NCBI RefSeq assembly: GCF_000620085.1
Contig: NZ_JHVJ01000022.1
Location: 1 to 64,000 of the forward strand
Direction: 5' to 3'
Source of the DNA: Marinobacterium jannaschii DSM 6295
GTDB taxonomy: Bacteria > Pseudomonadota > Gammaproteobacteria > Pseudomonadales > Balneatricaceae
Length of the DNA: 64,000 nucleotides
Each line of letters begins with the position of its first letter. The first letter of the stretch is position 1. Made by a program: the position numbers and the translations under genes. A model generated the notes under the pieces. That model saw only the letters and a program-made list of their open reading frames with translations. It did no database searches and was not told where the DNA came from. Shown one piece after another: positions 8,453 to 18,726 of the stretch.

Positions 8453-9337
8453 ATGGTTACAAAAGCTGTGATTCCTGTCGCCGGCCTGGGCACCCGTGTT
8501 TTGCCCGCCAGCAAGTCAATCCCCAAAGAGATGCTGCCCGTCGTCGATAAGCCCGCTATACAGCTTGTGATCGAAGAAGCGATTGAAGCCGGTATCAAAG
8601 AGATTATTCTGGTCACCCGCTCTGGCAAGGAAGCCATCGAGAATCACTTTGATAAACACTATGAACTGGAAGCCGAGCTGGAGCGCAAAGGCAGTAGCAA
8701 GGCGGCTATTCTTGATAGCGTGCGCAATATTCTGCCTGCTGACGTGCGTATCTGTGCGGTGCGGCAGCCAGACGCAAAAGGCCTTGGCCATGCCATCCAC
8801 TGCGCAGCCCCTTTTGTCGGAGAGGAGCCCTTTGCCGTTCTGTTACCTGATGTTCTGGTTGACTGCCGGGATACTGAGACTCACGACCTCCAGAGAATGA
8901 TCAGTACATTCAATCAGAATGGTTGCACTCAGGTAATGGTGGAAAAAGTCGCGCAGGAAGATATCAGTAAATATGGTATTGCCGATTGCAAGTACTCCCC
9001 TGAAGCCGGTAACAGCTGCAAAGTTAATGGATTTATCGAAAAACCTGATCCAGCTATCGCTCCTTCAGACCTTGCCGTCGTGGGACGCTATGTTTTTCCA
9101 GCTCGCATCATGAGCCTGCTGGCCGATACGCAGCCCGGAGCAGGCGGTGAAATCCAGCTGACGGATGCCATGGACGAATTGCGTCATGAGCAGAGCATGC
9201 AGGTTTACCGTATGAGTGGATTGACCTTCGACTGTGGCAATAAGGCCGGCTATGTCGAAGCCGTCCTTCACTATGCCCTGCGACACCCCGAAACCAAAGA
9301 CGCCACCAGAAAACTAATCAATAACCTGAGCGATTGA
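8453..9337 (+). CDS. galU: UTP-glucose-1-phosphate uridylyltransferase
   Basis: Makes UDP-glucose from UTP and glucose-1-phosphate for envelope polysaccharides. The 294-residue protein begins MVTKAVIPVAGLGTRVLPAS followed by KSIPKEMLPVVDKPAIQ, the nucleotide-binding start of GalU. GFIEKPDP and the C-terminal FDCGNKAGYVEA are also typical. The frame opens with a GTG at 8441, but the ATG at 8453 gives the canonical start with GGAG about eleven bases upstream, so it is preferred. The stop is two bases before the pgi ATG. galU, pgi and a Ugd homologue form a tight operon on sugar-nucleotide supply; by eye the DNA is more AT-rich than the flagellar block (not computed). Confidence 0.96.
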   Translation: MVTKAVIPVAGLGTRVLPASKSIPKEMLPVVDKPAIQLVIEEAIEAGIKEIILVTRSGKEAIENHFDKHYELEAELERKGSSKAAILDSVRNILPADVRICAVRQPDAKGLGHAIHCAAPFVGEEPFAVLLPDVLVDCRDTETHDLQRMISTFNQNGCTQVMVEKVAQEDISKYGIADCKYSPEAGNSCKVNGFIEKPDPAIAPSDLAVVGRYVFPARIMSLLADTQPGAGGEIQLTDAMDELRHEQSMQVYRMSGLTFDCGNKAGYVEAVLHYALRHPETKDATRKLINNLSD

Positions 9338-9339
9338 TT

Positions 9340-10980
9340 ATGCTGCAGACCGAACGCGAGGAGTGGCATTTACTTCAAGCCCACGCGAAAAGTATGAGCC
9401 GAGAACATTTATTTGATCTGTTCAATCAAAGTAATAAGCGCAGCGAAGCCCTGTCATTTCGAAATAATGACCTGTTTATAGATTTCTCCAAACAGCGAAT
9501 TTCAGAAGAAACACTACAATTACTAGTCGATCTTGCCAATGCCAGCCAGCTGCAGCAAAAGATCGAAGCCCTGTTTCAGGGAGAGTCAGTAAATCGCTTT
9601 GAACAACGCCCGGCTCTCCATATGGCGCTACGCTCTCCCGAAGAAGCCCGACTTGAGCTCAACGGTATCGATATAATTGGCCAGATCCATGAACAGCTCA
9701 GTCGGATGGACAAGCTGGTCTCTCAACTCCACTCAGCCCAGTGGCGTGGTCATACAGGACGCCCTATACGTAATCTGGTTCATATCGGTGTTGGCGGCTC
9801 TGACCTTGGCCCTCTGATGACAAACAGAGCCCTGTGTGACCTGAAGCCCCCGACAGAACATGACCTTAGCGTTCACTTTGTATCATCCATGGATGGCAGT
9901 CAGCTTTCGCTGCTACTAAAAGAGCTGGAACCTTCAGAAACCCTGTTTGTTATAGCTTCAAAGTCCTTCTCGACAATAGATACCATGGCCAATGCGGATA
10001 CCGCTTTGCACTGGCTTCGCAATGGACTGGGCGCCGAAGACAGAAAGATACTTCAGCACCACTTTATAGGCATCTCTGCCAACCCTGAAAAGATGACCCA
10101 GTTTGGTATTGCTGCAGATAACCAATTGATGTTCTGGGAATGGGTCGGTGGTCGCTACTCTTTATGGTCATGCATTGGATTCCCCATTGCAGCTCGTATC
10201 GGGATGGATAATTTCCGCCAGCTACTGGCAGGTGCCCATTGCATGGACGAGCACTTCCGGACAACCCCTTTCCTGGAAAATATTCCGGTGCTGTTGGCCT
10301 TGATTGGCATCTGGAATGTAAACTTCCTCGATATACATGCACATGCCATTCTTCCCTACGATGGGCGCCTGGCAAGCCTGCCGGCATATCTCGAGCAGCT
10401 GGAAATGGAGAGTAATGGCAAGCACACCACGATTGAGGAGCATGAAGTCAGCTATTCCACTTGTCCTATTATCTGGGGCGATATAGGCCCTAATGCACAG
10501 CATGCCTTCTATCAGCTGCTGCATCAGGGCACAGAAAGAGTTATGTGTGATTTTATCGCCCCAGCCAGACGCTATCACTGCGAACAATCTGGAAATGATG
10601 AGCTGAAAGTGCAGCACACCCTTGCGCTATCGAACTGCCTGGCACAATCTCGCGTTCTGGCATTTGGCGATAATATTCTTAAGACTGAAAATCAGGTTCC
10701 CGCCTATAAGCGCTACCACGGCAACCAACCAAGCACTACAATTCTTCTCGATGAACTTTGTCCATTTTCGCTTGGCCAACTCATCGCCCTCTATGAACAC
10801 AAGGTATTCGTTCAGTCGGTTATCTGGAATATCAATCCTTTCGATCAGTGGGGAGTCGAGTTAGGAAAAGTGATGGCAAATGAGACCTATCAAGCGCTGA
10901 CACAATCCACGGACAGGCCGATGATGGATCAATCCACCGAAGCCATTCTTCGGGAAATTCAGGCACTTCAGGAGAGCTAG
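9340..10980 (+). CDS. pgi: Glucose-6-phosphate isomerase
   Basis: Interconverts glucose-6-phosphate and fructose-6-phosphate. The 546 residues compare with 549 in E. coli. Family signatures are present: HIGVGGSDLGP, SKSFSTIDT (phosphate binding), GGRYSLWSCIGF, and ESNGKHTT with the catalytic Glu. WGDIGPNAQHAFYQ carries the catalytic His, and FDQWGVELGK near the C-terminus the catalytic Lys. The ATG at 9340 follows the galU TGA by two bases; an alternative TTG at 9334 overlaps galU. Four bases after its TAG the Ugd-like gene starts, so the three genes are probably one transcript feeding glucose phosphates into UDP-glucose. Confidence 0.97.
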   Translation: MLQTEREEWHLLQAHAKSMSREHLFDLFNQSNKRSEALSFRNNDLFIDFSKQRISEETLQLLVDLANASQLQQKIEALFQGESVNRFEQRPALHMALRSPEEARLELNGIDIIGQIHEQLSRMDKLVSQLHSAQWRGHTGRPIRNLVHIGVGGSDLGPLMTNRALCDLKPPTEHDLSVHFVSSMDGSQLSLLLKELEPSETLFVIASKSFSTIDTMANADTALHWLRNGLGAEDRKILQHHFIGISANPEKMTQFGIAADNQLMFWEWVGGRYSLWSCIGFPIAARIGMDNFRQLLAGAHCMDEHFRTTPFLENIPVLLALIGIWNVNFLDIHAHAILPYDGRLASLPAYLEQLEMESNGKHTTIEEHEVSYSTCPIIWGDIGPNAQHAFYQLLHQGTERVMCDFIAPARRYHCEQSGNDELKVQHTLALSNCLAQSRVLAFGDNILKTENQVPAYKRYHGNQPSTTILLDELCPFSLGQLIALYEHKVFVQSVIWNINPFDQWGVELGKVMANETYQALTQSTDRPMMDQSTEAILREIQALQES

Positions 10981-10983
10981 CCC

Positions 10984-12273
10984 ATGTACATAGTAATATA
11001 TGGCACAACCCTCCCCGCCCTTGTTGCGGCTGGACTACTGGCACAGGCAGGCAATCAGGTTAGGCTCCCTATAACGGTGACAGAGTTATTGTCTCGCAAG
11101 GTAACGCTGAAGGAACCAGGATTAAAAGACCTCCTAACAAAGCAATTTGAAACAGGCCGACTACAACCCTATGACCCCTCTCGCCCTCCTATTAAGGCTG
11201 ATCTTCACTGGCTTTGTCTGGAAGCAGATGAACTCCAGAAGGCCGAACAAATAGTCGATCATGTAGCAAATCACTCAGGAGGCCCTCTCTTATTCTTAAA
11301 TCAGAGCCTATTCGGCATCGGCTCTACCGCAAAGCTTAATGAGCGCCTCACAAATCAGGAGCAGCGTTGCATGGTATTTGTGCCGGATAACCTGAGAGAA
11401 GGCCAGGCCCTGAGCTCATTTAGCAACCCCGACCAGGTCATACTAGGCAGCGACTCCAGTTGGGCGATTAATCGTATCAGCGCCATGATCCGGGTTTTGC
11501 TGGGCCATACAAACTGCACCCGAATTATGTCCACCAAAGAAGCCGAATTCAGCACCCTGGCTGCCAATGGTATGCTGGCGATGCGGATTAGCTATATCAA
11601 TGAACTGGCAAACCTGGCTGACAGTATGGGAGTAGATATCGAAGTAGTACGCGATGCGATGGCCGGAGACAGTCGAATTGGCCAGCACTTCCTCAGCCCG
11701 GGCTGTGGCTTTGGCGGCCAGAAGTTTTCCGAGAACCTTCTGTTGTTCTCTGACTTCCTGAAAGAGCGTCGTCGCTCTTCCCTGTTACGCACGGTCATTG
11801 ATATTAACGAGCATCAAAAAGAGACCCTGTTCCGCCGCCTCTGGCGCGCTTATGACGGTAACCTCAAGGGTAAAAAAATAGCGATCTGGGGAGCGGCCTA
11901 TAAACCCGGCAGCGCTAATATCGAGAATGCCCCCTCGATATGTACAATTGATGCCTGCCTTGCACAGGGTGTCGAGGTTCGGGTGCATGACCCCCTAGCG
12001 CTGGACAATGTTGCCGCTCATTATCACAATTCAGATAAACTGATTTGTTGTAACACCCCTGAAGAGGCCGCTGCGGGCAGTGATGCTATTCTGCTGGTCA
12101 CCGAGTGGCCGGAGTACGGTATGCGCGACTTCCCTGCCATTCTCTCGGAGATGCGTCGCCCGTTACTACTGGATGGCCGTAATATGTTTGATCCCGGTCA
12201 GATGTCAGAGTACGGCTTTCAGTATCAGGGAATCGGACGCGGCCAGGTGCAGGAAGCCGATAGCTTATCCTGA
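10984..12273 (+). CDS. UDP-glucose 6-dehydrogenase homologue lacking the catalytic residues (probable pseudoenzyme)
   Basis: The 429 residues follow the UDP-glucose/GDP-mannose dehydrogenase fold throughout. The C-terminal UDP-binding domain is well kept (AIWGAAYKPGSANIENAPSI, VTEWPEYG, DGRNMFDP), as is the central AANGMLAMRISYINELANL helix. The catalytic positions are changed. The nucleophilic Cys of GFGGSCFPKD is Lys247 (GFGGQKFSEN), the Lys of ATKISxxNE is Arg201 (AMRISYINE), and the Glu of NPEFLKEG is Asp135 (PDNLREG). The N-terminal Rossmann motif GxGYVG reads GTTLPAL, and the GTPxxxDG loop is missing. The frame is intact and tightly coupled to pgi and galU, so it looks maintained rather than decaying. 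A regulatory or UDP-sugar-binding role is possible but unproven; ordinary UDP-glucuronate synthesis is unlikely. Confidence 0.85.
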   Translation: MYIVIYGTTLPALVAAGLLAQAGNQVRLPITVTELLSRKVTLKEPGLKDLLTKQFETGRLQPYDPSRPPIKADLHWLCLEADELQKAEQIVDHVANHSGGPLLFLNQSLFGIGSTAKLNERLTNQEQRCMVFVPDNLREGQALSSFSNPDQVILGSDSSWAINRISAMIRVLLGHTNCTRIMSTKEAEFSTLAANGMLAMRISYINELANLADSMGVDIEVVRDAMAGDSRIGQHFLSPGCGFGGQKFSENLLLFSDFLKERRRSSLLRTVIDINEHQKETLFRRLWRAYDGNLKGKKIAIWGAAYKPGSANIENAPSICTIDACLAQGVEVRVHDPLALDNVAAHYHNSDKLICCNTPEEAAAGSDAILLVTEWPEYGMRDFPAILSEMRRPLLLDGRNMFDPGQMSEYGFQYQGIGRGQVQEADSLS

Positions 12274-12296
12274 GCATCGCTACCTTGCCCATACAG

Positions 12297-12332
12297 CAGA
12301 TCTGATTCCAGTGCCGATGAATCAGATCTGTT
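12297..12332 (+). terminator. Putative terminator after the galU-pgi-ugd-like operon
   Basis: CAGATCTGATTC (12297-12308) and GAATCAGATCTG (12319-12330) form a perfect 12-bp stem with a 10-base loop, starting 23 bases after the stop. The following TTACTTTA is only a broken T-run, so efficiency is uncertain. Confidence 0.55.
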
Positions 12333-12469
12333 ACTTTAGGCAGCAACGTTCGCCCCCCAATTCAAGTCCGCCTAAAGGCTCCTGCCTAAGGCACTAATCC
12401 TCACCCTAAGTGCAGCACAATCCCTCTTTATCGCGATATACTGCTGCTTTTTATCATTGAATATCTGAA

Positions 12470-14446
12470 ATGCCTCAGCCAGACCACCTGCTAAACCCTG
12501 CTTCACTGGAGTGGCAAAATGAAGCCCCTCTCAGCCAGCAATATGAAGATATGTACTTCAACCTTGAAGAAGGGATTGAAGAATCAGAATTTGTCTTTGT
12601 CACAGGTAACCGGCTTGAAGATCGCTTCGTACAGGTTAAACAGTGCTTCACTATTGCCGAAACAGGATTTGGTACCGGACTTAACTTCTTCTGTGCACGC
12701 AGGCTATGGCTGGATCAGGCACCCGCCGATAGCAGACTGCACTATATCTCCGTTGAAAAGCATCCATTGAATCCACAGGACCTGGAGCGGGCACTGTCGG
12801 CCTGGCCTCAGTTCAGAGACGGCTGCCAGCAGCTTTTAGCACAGTACCCGGTCGCTGTTGCGGGCTTTCACCGCCTCAGCTTTGACGGGGGAAGAATCAC
12901 GCTCACTCTGCTATTTGGCGATGCAGCCGCATCATACAGTAAGCTGGATGCATCGGTAGATGCGTGGTTTCTCGATGGATTTGCCCCCTCAAAAAATCCG
13001 GATATGTGGCAGCAGTCACTGTTTGATCAGATGGCAAGACTCAGTCATGAAGCAACCAGCTTCGCAACCTTTACTGCCGCTGGATTTGTTAAAAGAGGCT
13101 TGCAACAGGCGGGATTTACAGTCGAGAAAGCAAAAGGCTTTGGTCGAAAAAGAGAACGCCTGATCGGCCGCTTCAGTATGGATGAAAATACCGAGACAAT
13201 ATCACCTTCCCCATGGTTTGACCGTCCGGCGGCTACAAGCGTCAGACAGGTTACCGTCGTTGGCGCCGGGCTTTCGGGTTGCAGCACAGCGGCAGCCCTC
13301 GCAGCCCGGGGGATCAAGGTCACACTGCTGGATCAGTCAGATAGCATCGCTACTGCAGGTTCCGGTAACCGGCAAGGCGCATTGTATGCCAAGCTTCCGA
13401 TGGAACAGACACCTCAGGGACAGTTACACCTGAGTGGCTTTCTGTACAGTCTGCGGCTTTTACGACAGTTAGATCCGGATCAGAATTTCTGGTCCGATTG
13501 CGGACTAATTCAGCTGGCCTGCACGGAAAAGGAGCAAGGTCGCCAGCAGACTCTTTTGGAACGTCAGCTCTACCCTAGATCGGTAGTACGGGGTGTAACG
13601 ACCAGCGAAGCGACTGAAATTGCGGGGCAAGCAACTCCCTTTGATGGACTGTACTTTCCACAGGCGGGCTGGGTACACCCCAAAGCCTTGTGCAGAGAGC
13701 TGATCCAGCATCCTCTGATCACCTGCATAACCCATCAGAAAGTGTCAGGTTATCAATATGATAGCGCCAAAGAACAGTGGAAGCTTTCGACCGCTGAAGG
13801 CAACCATTATGCCTCCAGTCACCTGGTGATCTGTACTGCGGAAGCGGCTAATCAGCTGCCACAGACTTCATACCTGAAGCTGAAACCGATCCGTGGTCAG
13901 GTCACTCACTGCAGCAGCGATGAAAGCGCTACCAAGCTAGAGACCGTGGTCTGCGGCGACGGCTATATATCACCCGCGATGGACGGGCAGTATTGCTTTG
14001 GTGCTACTTTTGACCTGCATACGCGTCATAGCGAGATCAGGGAGGAAGACCACGACTATAACTTCGGAAAACTGCAGAAAGCACTGCCCGGACTGGCTGA
14101 CTCACTGAGATCGAAGCCTAAGACTGGCCGGGTGGCCTTCCGCTGTGCCACACCGGACTACCTGCCCATAGTCGGGCCGGTGCCGGACTACGATGCCTTC
14201 GTTTACCGCTATGCCAAACTAGGTAAAGATCGCAAATGGCCATTCCCCGCTGAAGTCCCTCCGCATCACCCGGGCCTGTATCTCAATACCGGTCACGGAT
14301 CAAAGGGCCTTATCACTTGTCCAATCGGAGGAGAGTTGGTGGCCGCGATGATCTGCAATGAGCCACTGCCTGTAGAGTATTCGCTGGCGGCAATACAAAA
14401 CCCAGCCAGATTTATTATTAAGCAACTGATCAAGGGGACGATATAA
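12470..14446 (+). CDS. mnmC: Bifunctional tRNA mnm5s2U34 biosynthesis protein MnmC
   Basis: Finishes the wobble-uridine modification mnm5s2U: the FAD-dependent C-terminal domain removes the carboxymethyl group, and the N-terminal domain adds a methyl group from SAM. In the 658 residues, the methyltransferase half shows AETGFGTGLNF (about 64-73) and DAWFLDGFAPSKNPDMW (about 164-180). The oxidoreductase half starts with the dinucleotide-binding motif VTVVGAGLSGCSTAAA (about 261-276) and has GSGNRQGALYAK, typical of the family. The length matches E. coli MnmC (668). It stands alone on the plus strand. TATACT at 12437-12442 is a possible -10 but has a poor -35. Confidence 0.97.
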   Translation: MPQPDHLLNPASLEWQNEAPLSQQYEDMYFNLEEGIEESEFVFVTGNRLEDRFVQVKQCFTIAETGFGTGLNFFCARRLWLDQAPADSRLHYISVEKHPLNPQDLERALSAWPQFRDGCQQLLAQYPVAVAGFHRLSFDGGRITLTLLFGDAAASYSKLDASVDAWFLDGFAPSKNPDMWQQSLFDQMARLSHEATSFATFTAAGFVKRGLQQAGFTVEKAKGFGRKRERLIGRFSMDENTETISPSPWFDRPAATSVRQVTVVGAGLSGCSTAAALAARGIKVTLLDQSDSIATAGSGNRQGALYAKLPMEQTPQGQLHLSGFLYSLRLLRQLDPDQNFWSDCGLIQLACTEKEQGRQQTLLERQLYPRSVVRGVTTSEATEIAGQATPFDGLYFPQAGWVHPKALCRELIQHPLITCITHQKVSGYQYDSAKEQWKLSTAEGNHYASSHLVICTAEAANQLPQTSYLKLKPIRGQVTHCSSDESATKLETVVCGDGYISPAMDGQYCFGATFDLHTRHSEIREEDHDYNFGKLQKALPGLADSLRSKPKTGRVAFRCATPDYLPIVGPVPDYDAFVYRYAKLGKDRKWPFPAEVPPHHPGLYLNTGHGSKGLITCPIGGELVAAMICNEPLPVEYSLAAIQNPARFIIKQLIKGTI

Positions 14447-14655
14447 TCTTAAGAGGGGAGAAAATATCGAACCATCACTCTGTTAACAAAACTGATAGCT
14501 GTTAAATTGGTACTTACAGTTCAAGGCGGGACCTGACAGAGAGCCGCGACAGCACTCCATCAGGAGAAGTCGCAGGCCCGACCTTTAACCAGAACCAGAG
14601 GTTGTGAGAGCGTCACCGTTGTCCGATAGTAATTGATTCGATCAGAGGGTTTATT

Positions 14656-15297
14656 ATGGCGCTAGTAGTTTATGATCACGGCTATCGAATCAATACGCCA
14701 CTGGAATCGATCTTCCCCCCCAAAGGCGTAACCCCGCTTGAACAGATCAAGCATCTGCCACGTACTGCAGATACAGAGGACGCTTTCGAAAAGCTGTTAC
14801 CTGAAGGCGCCAGGCCCTCAACATCAGGAGGTAGCGGAAGCCCCCAACCTCACTCCAACGCGACCCAGGCCTACCAGAAAACTGCCAGCTCAGTAAATGA
14901 CCGGCGCCGTTTAGCTGTTTCTCATATTATGAGCAGCCCGGTACATAGCGTACCGACTGAAACCAGTGTCAGTCTCGCCTGGCAGCGCATGAAAGAGCTG
15001 CAGATCCGCCACCTGGTAGTCACCAGCGACGACGGTCGTCCACTGGGACTGCTATCGGAGAAAGACCTGTTCCAAATGGAAAATGAGCAAGAGATCAGCG
15101 TTTCCGAAGTCTATAGCCGGCAACTCATCGCAGCCTCGCCTGATACGCTGGTCCGTCAGGTGGCCAACAGCTTTATCGAAAACAGTATCAACTCCATGCC
15201 GGTCGTAGATGATACGGATAAAGTGATAGGCATTGTGTGCCGTACCGATCTGCTGCGTTTACTGGTCAGCGGACCGAATCTGGAGCGCTGGGCCTGA
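14656..15297 (+). CDS. CBS-pair domain protein
   Basis: A soluble 213-residue protein with two CBS domains. The first spans about 88-142 (VSHIMSSPVHSVP ... LGLLSEKDLF) and the second about 149-207 (SVSEVYSRQLIAASP ... IGIVCRTDLLRLL). CBS pairs bind adenosyl nucleotides and usually regulate a partner. The first 85 residues carry no recognisable domain and include a low-complexity Ser/Gly/Pro stretch at about 54-70. No enzymatic domain is fused, and no neighbour is an obvious partner. Its 3' end overlaps the 3' end of the convergent DUF4126 gene by 32 bases. Function unknown. Confidence 0.85.
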   Translation: MALVVYDHGYRINTPLESIFPPKGVTPLEQIKHLPRTADTEDAFEKLLPEGARPSTSGGSGSPQPHSNATQAYQKTASSVNDRRRLAVSHIMSSPVHSVPTETSVSLAWQRMKELQIRHLVVTSDDGRPLGLLSEKDLFQMENEQEISVSEVYSRQLIAASPDTLVRQVANSFIENSINSMPVVDDTDKVIGIVCRTDLLRLLVSGPNLERWA

Positions 15298-15916
15298 GAG
15301 ATTCATCCGGCTTCCCTGCGAAAAGAGAAGATAGCTTTCGCCCTATCGCCCGGATGGCCCGCCAGATGCGCGGTAATAACCATACCAGCAGCAGCAGGAA
15401 TAACCCCAGCCCAAGCAGGAATAACAGGGGATTATTCAGAGCAACCCAAAGCCCACCCAGCACAGCCAGATCCTCTGCTACCGATGCCGTCCAGTTACTT
15501 AGAGGCTCCGGTGAGGTGTTGATCAGTAAACGCGAACCCGCCTTGGTGGCATGGGTACCTGCTGCAATACCGCCTCCCACCAATGCCGCAGCCAGCTCGG
15601 CGGCAGGAGATATATCCCCCAGTGCTGAGCCTGCCAGAACAGCGCCGGCAGGTATGCGGATAAAGGTGTGCAAGCCGTCCCAGCCGGAATCAATCCCGGG
15701 GACCTTATCGGCAAAAAACTCAACGCAATACATAAAGCCAGCAGCAGCGATAACCATCGGATCTGCCACCAGAGCCAGCCCCGGCGGTAGCTCTATATGA
15801 CCCAGCTGGGACATGAGTCCCAGCATCGTCAGCGTGGCATAGAGGTTAATTCCGCTGGCCCAGGCAAGCCCCATCGATAAAGCCAGCAATCCGGATATCT
15901 GTTCGAGATGTTCCAC
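15266..15916 (-). CDS. DUF4126 family membrane protein
   Basis: A 216-residue protein with about five hydrophobic segments and a basic cytoplasmic tail. The N-terminal GLALSMGLAWASGINLYATLTMLG, the FFADKVPGIDSGWDGLHTFIR loop and the Gly/Ala-rich ALVGGGIAAGTHATKAGSRLLINTSPEP stretch match what I recall of DUF4126. The function is unknown; the Gly-rich amphipathic segments could form a channel or transporter. It is the last gene of the minus-strand run from zipA-ligA, 68 bases after the YheU homologue, and its end overlaps the CBS gene by 32 bases. Confidence 0.75.
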   Translation of the reverse strand: MEHLEQISGLLALSMGLAWASGINLYATLTMLGLMSQLGHIELPPGLALVADPMVIAAAGFMYCVEFFADKVPGIDSGWDGLHTFIRIPAGAVLAGSALGDISPAAELAAALVGGGIAAGTHATKAGSRLLINTSPEPLSNWTASVAEDLAVLGGLWVALNNPLLFLLGLGLFLLLLVWLLPRIWRAIRAIGRKLSSLFAGKPDESLRPSAPDSVR

Positions 15917-15984
15917 AGGCGCCTCCTTACTACAGCAACAGAGTCACTGGTCAGGAGGCCTTTTACGGCTAGCGATGAATGACC

Positions 15985-16203
15985 TCAGTGGTCCAGTGAA
16001 TTGCTTAACACTATATTGCACAGCCCTGTACTTTCGCTGAATAGCAGTACCGCCTCTCCGCGCTGTAACATCTGCTTCACCTGCAGCACCCTTTCATTCA
16101 GCGTTATCTCCTGCTCGCCATAATCGGTGCCATCACGGGTCACAAACTCTTCAATCAGTCCGTTCAGAGCATCATCACTGAGGGCATCGAAAGGAATAAT
16201 CAC
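15985..16203 (-). CDS. YheU family protein (UPF0270)
   Basis: A 72-residue cytosolic protein, the same length as E. coli YheU and similar along its length: it begins MIIPFDALS and has FVTRDGTDYGEQE and GEAVLLFSE. The function is unknown. It starts three bases after the ligA stop on the same strand, so it is almost certainly cotranscribed with ligA. Confidence 0.85.
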   Translation of the reverse strand: MIIPFDALSDDALNGLIEEFVTRDGTDYGEQEITLNERVLQVKQMLQRGEAVLLFSESTGLCNIVLSNSLDH

Positions 16204-16206
16204 AGC

Positions 16207-18579
<2,373 letters not shown>

Positions 18580-18726
18580 TTATGCGGGGAAATCCATCGC
18601 CCGGGCGTCGAGAGCCTATTTTAAGGCAAGTAACAGTACAGAGGGAGCGGATTTCTAAAGGCGATTGAAGTTGCTAAGCAGAGGCTGATACCCAGGCAGG
18701 TAAAAGCCTCCAGCAAGAAAACAGAC

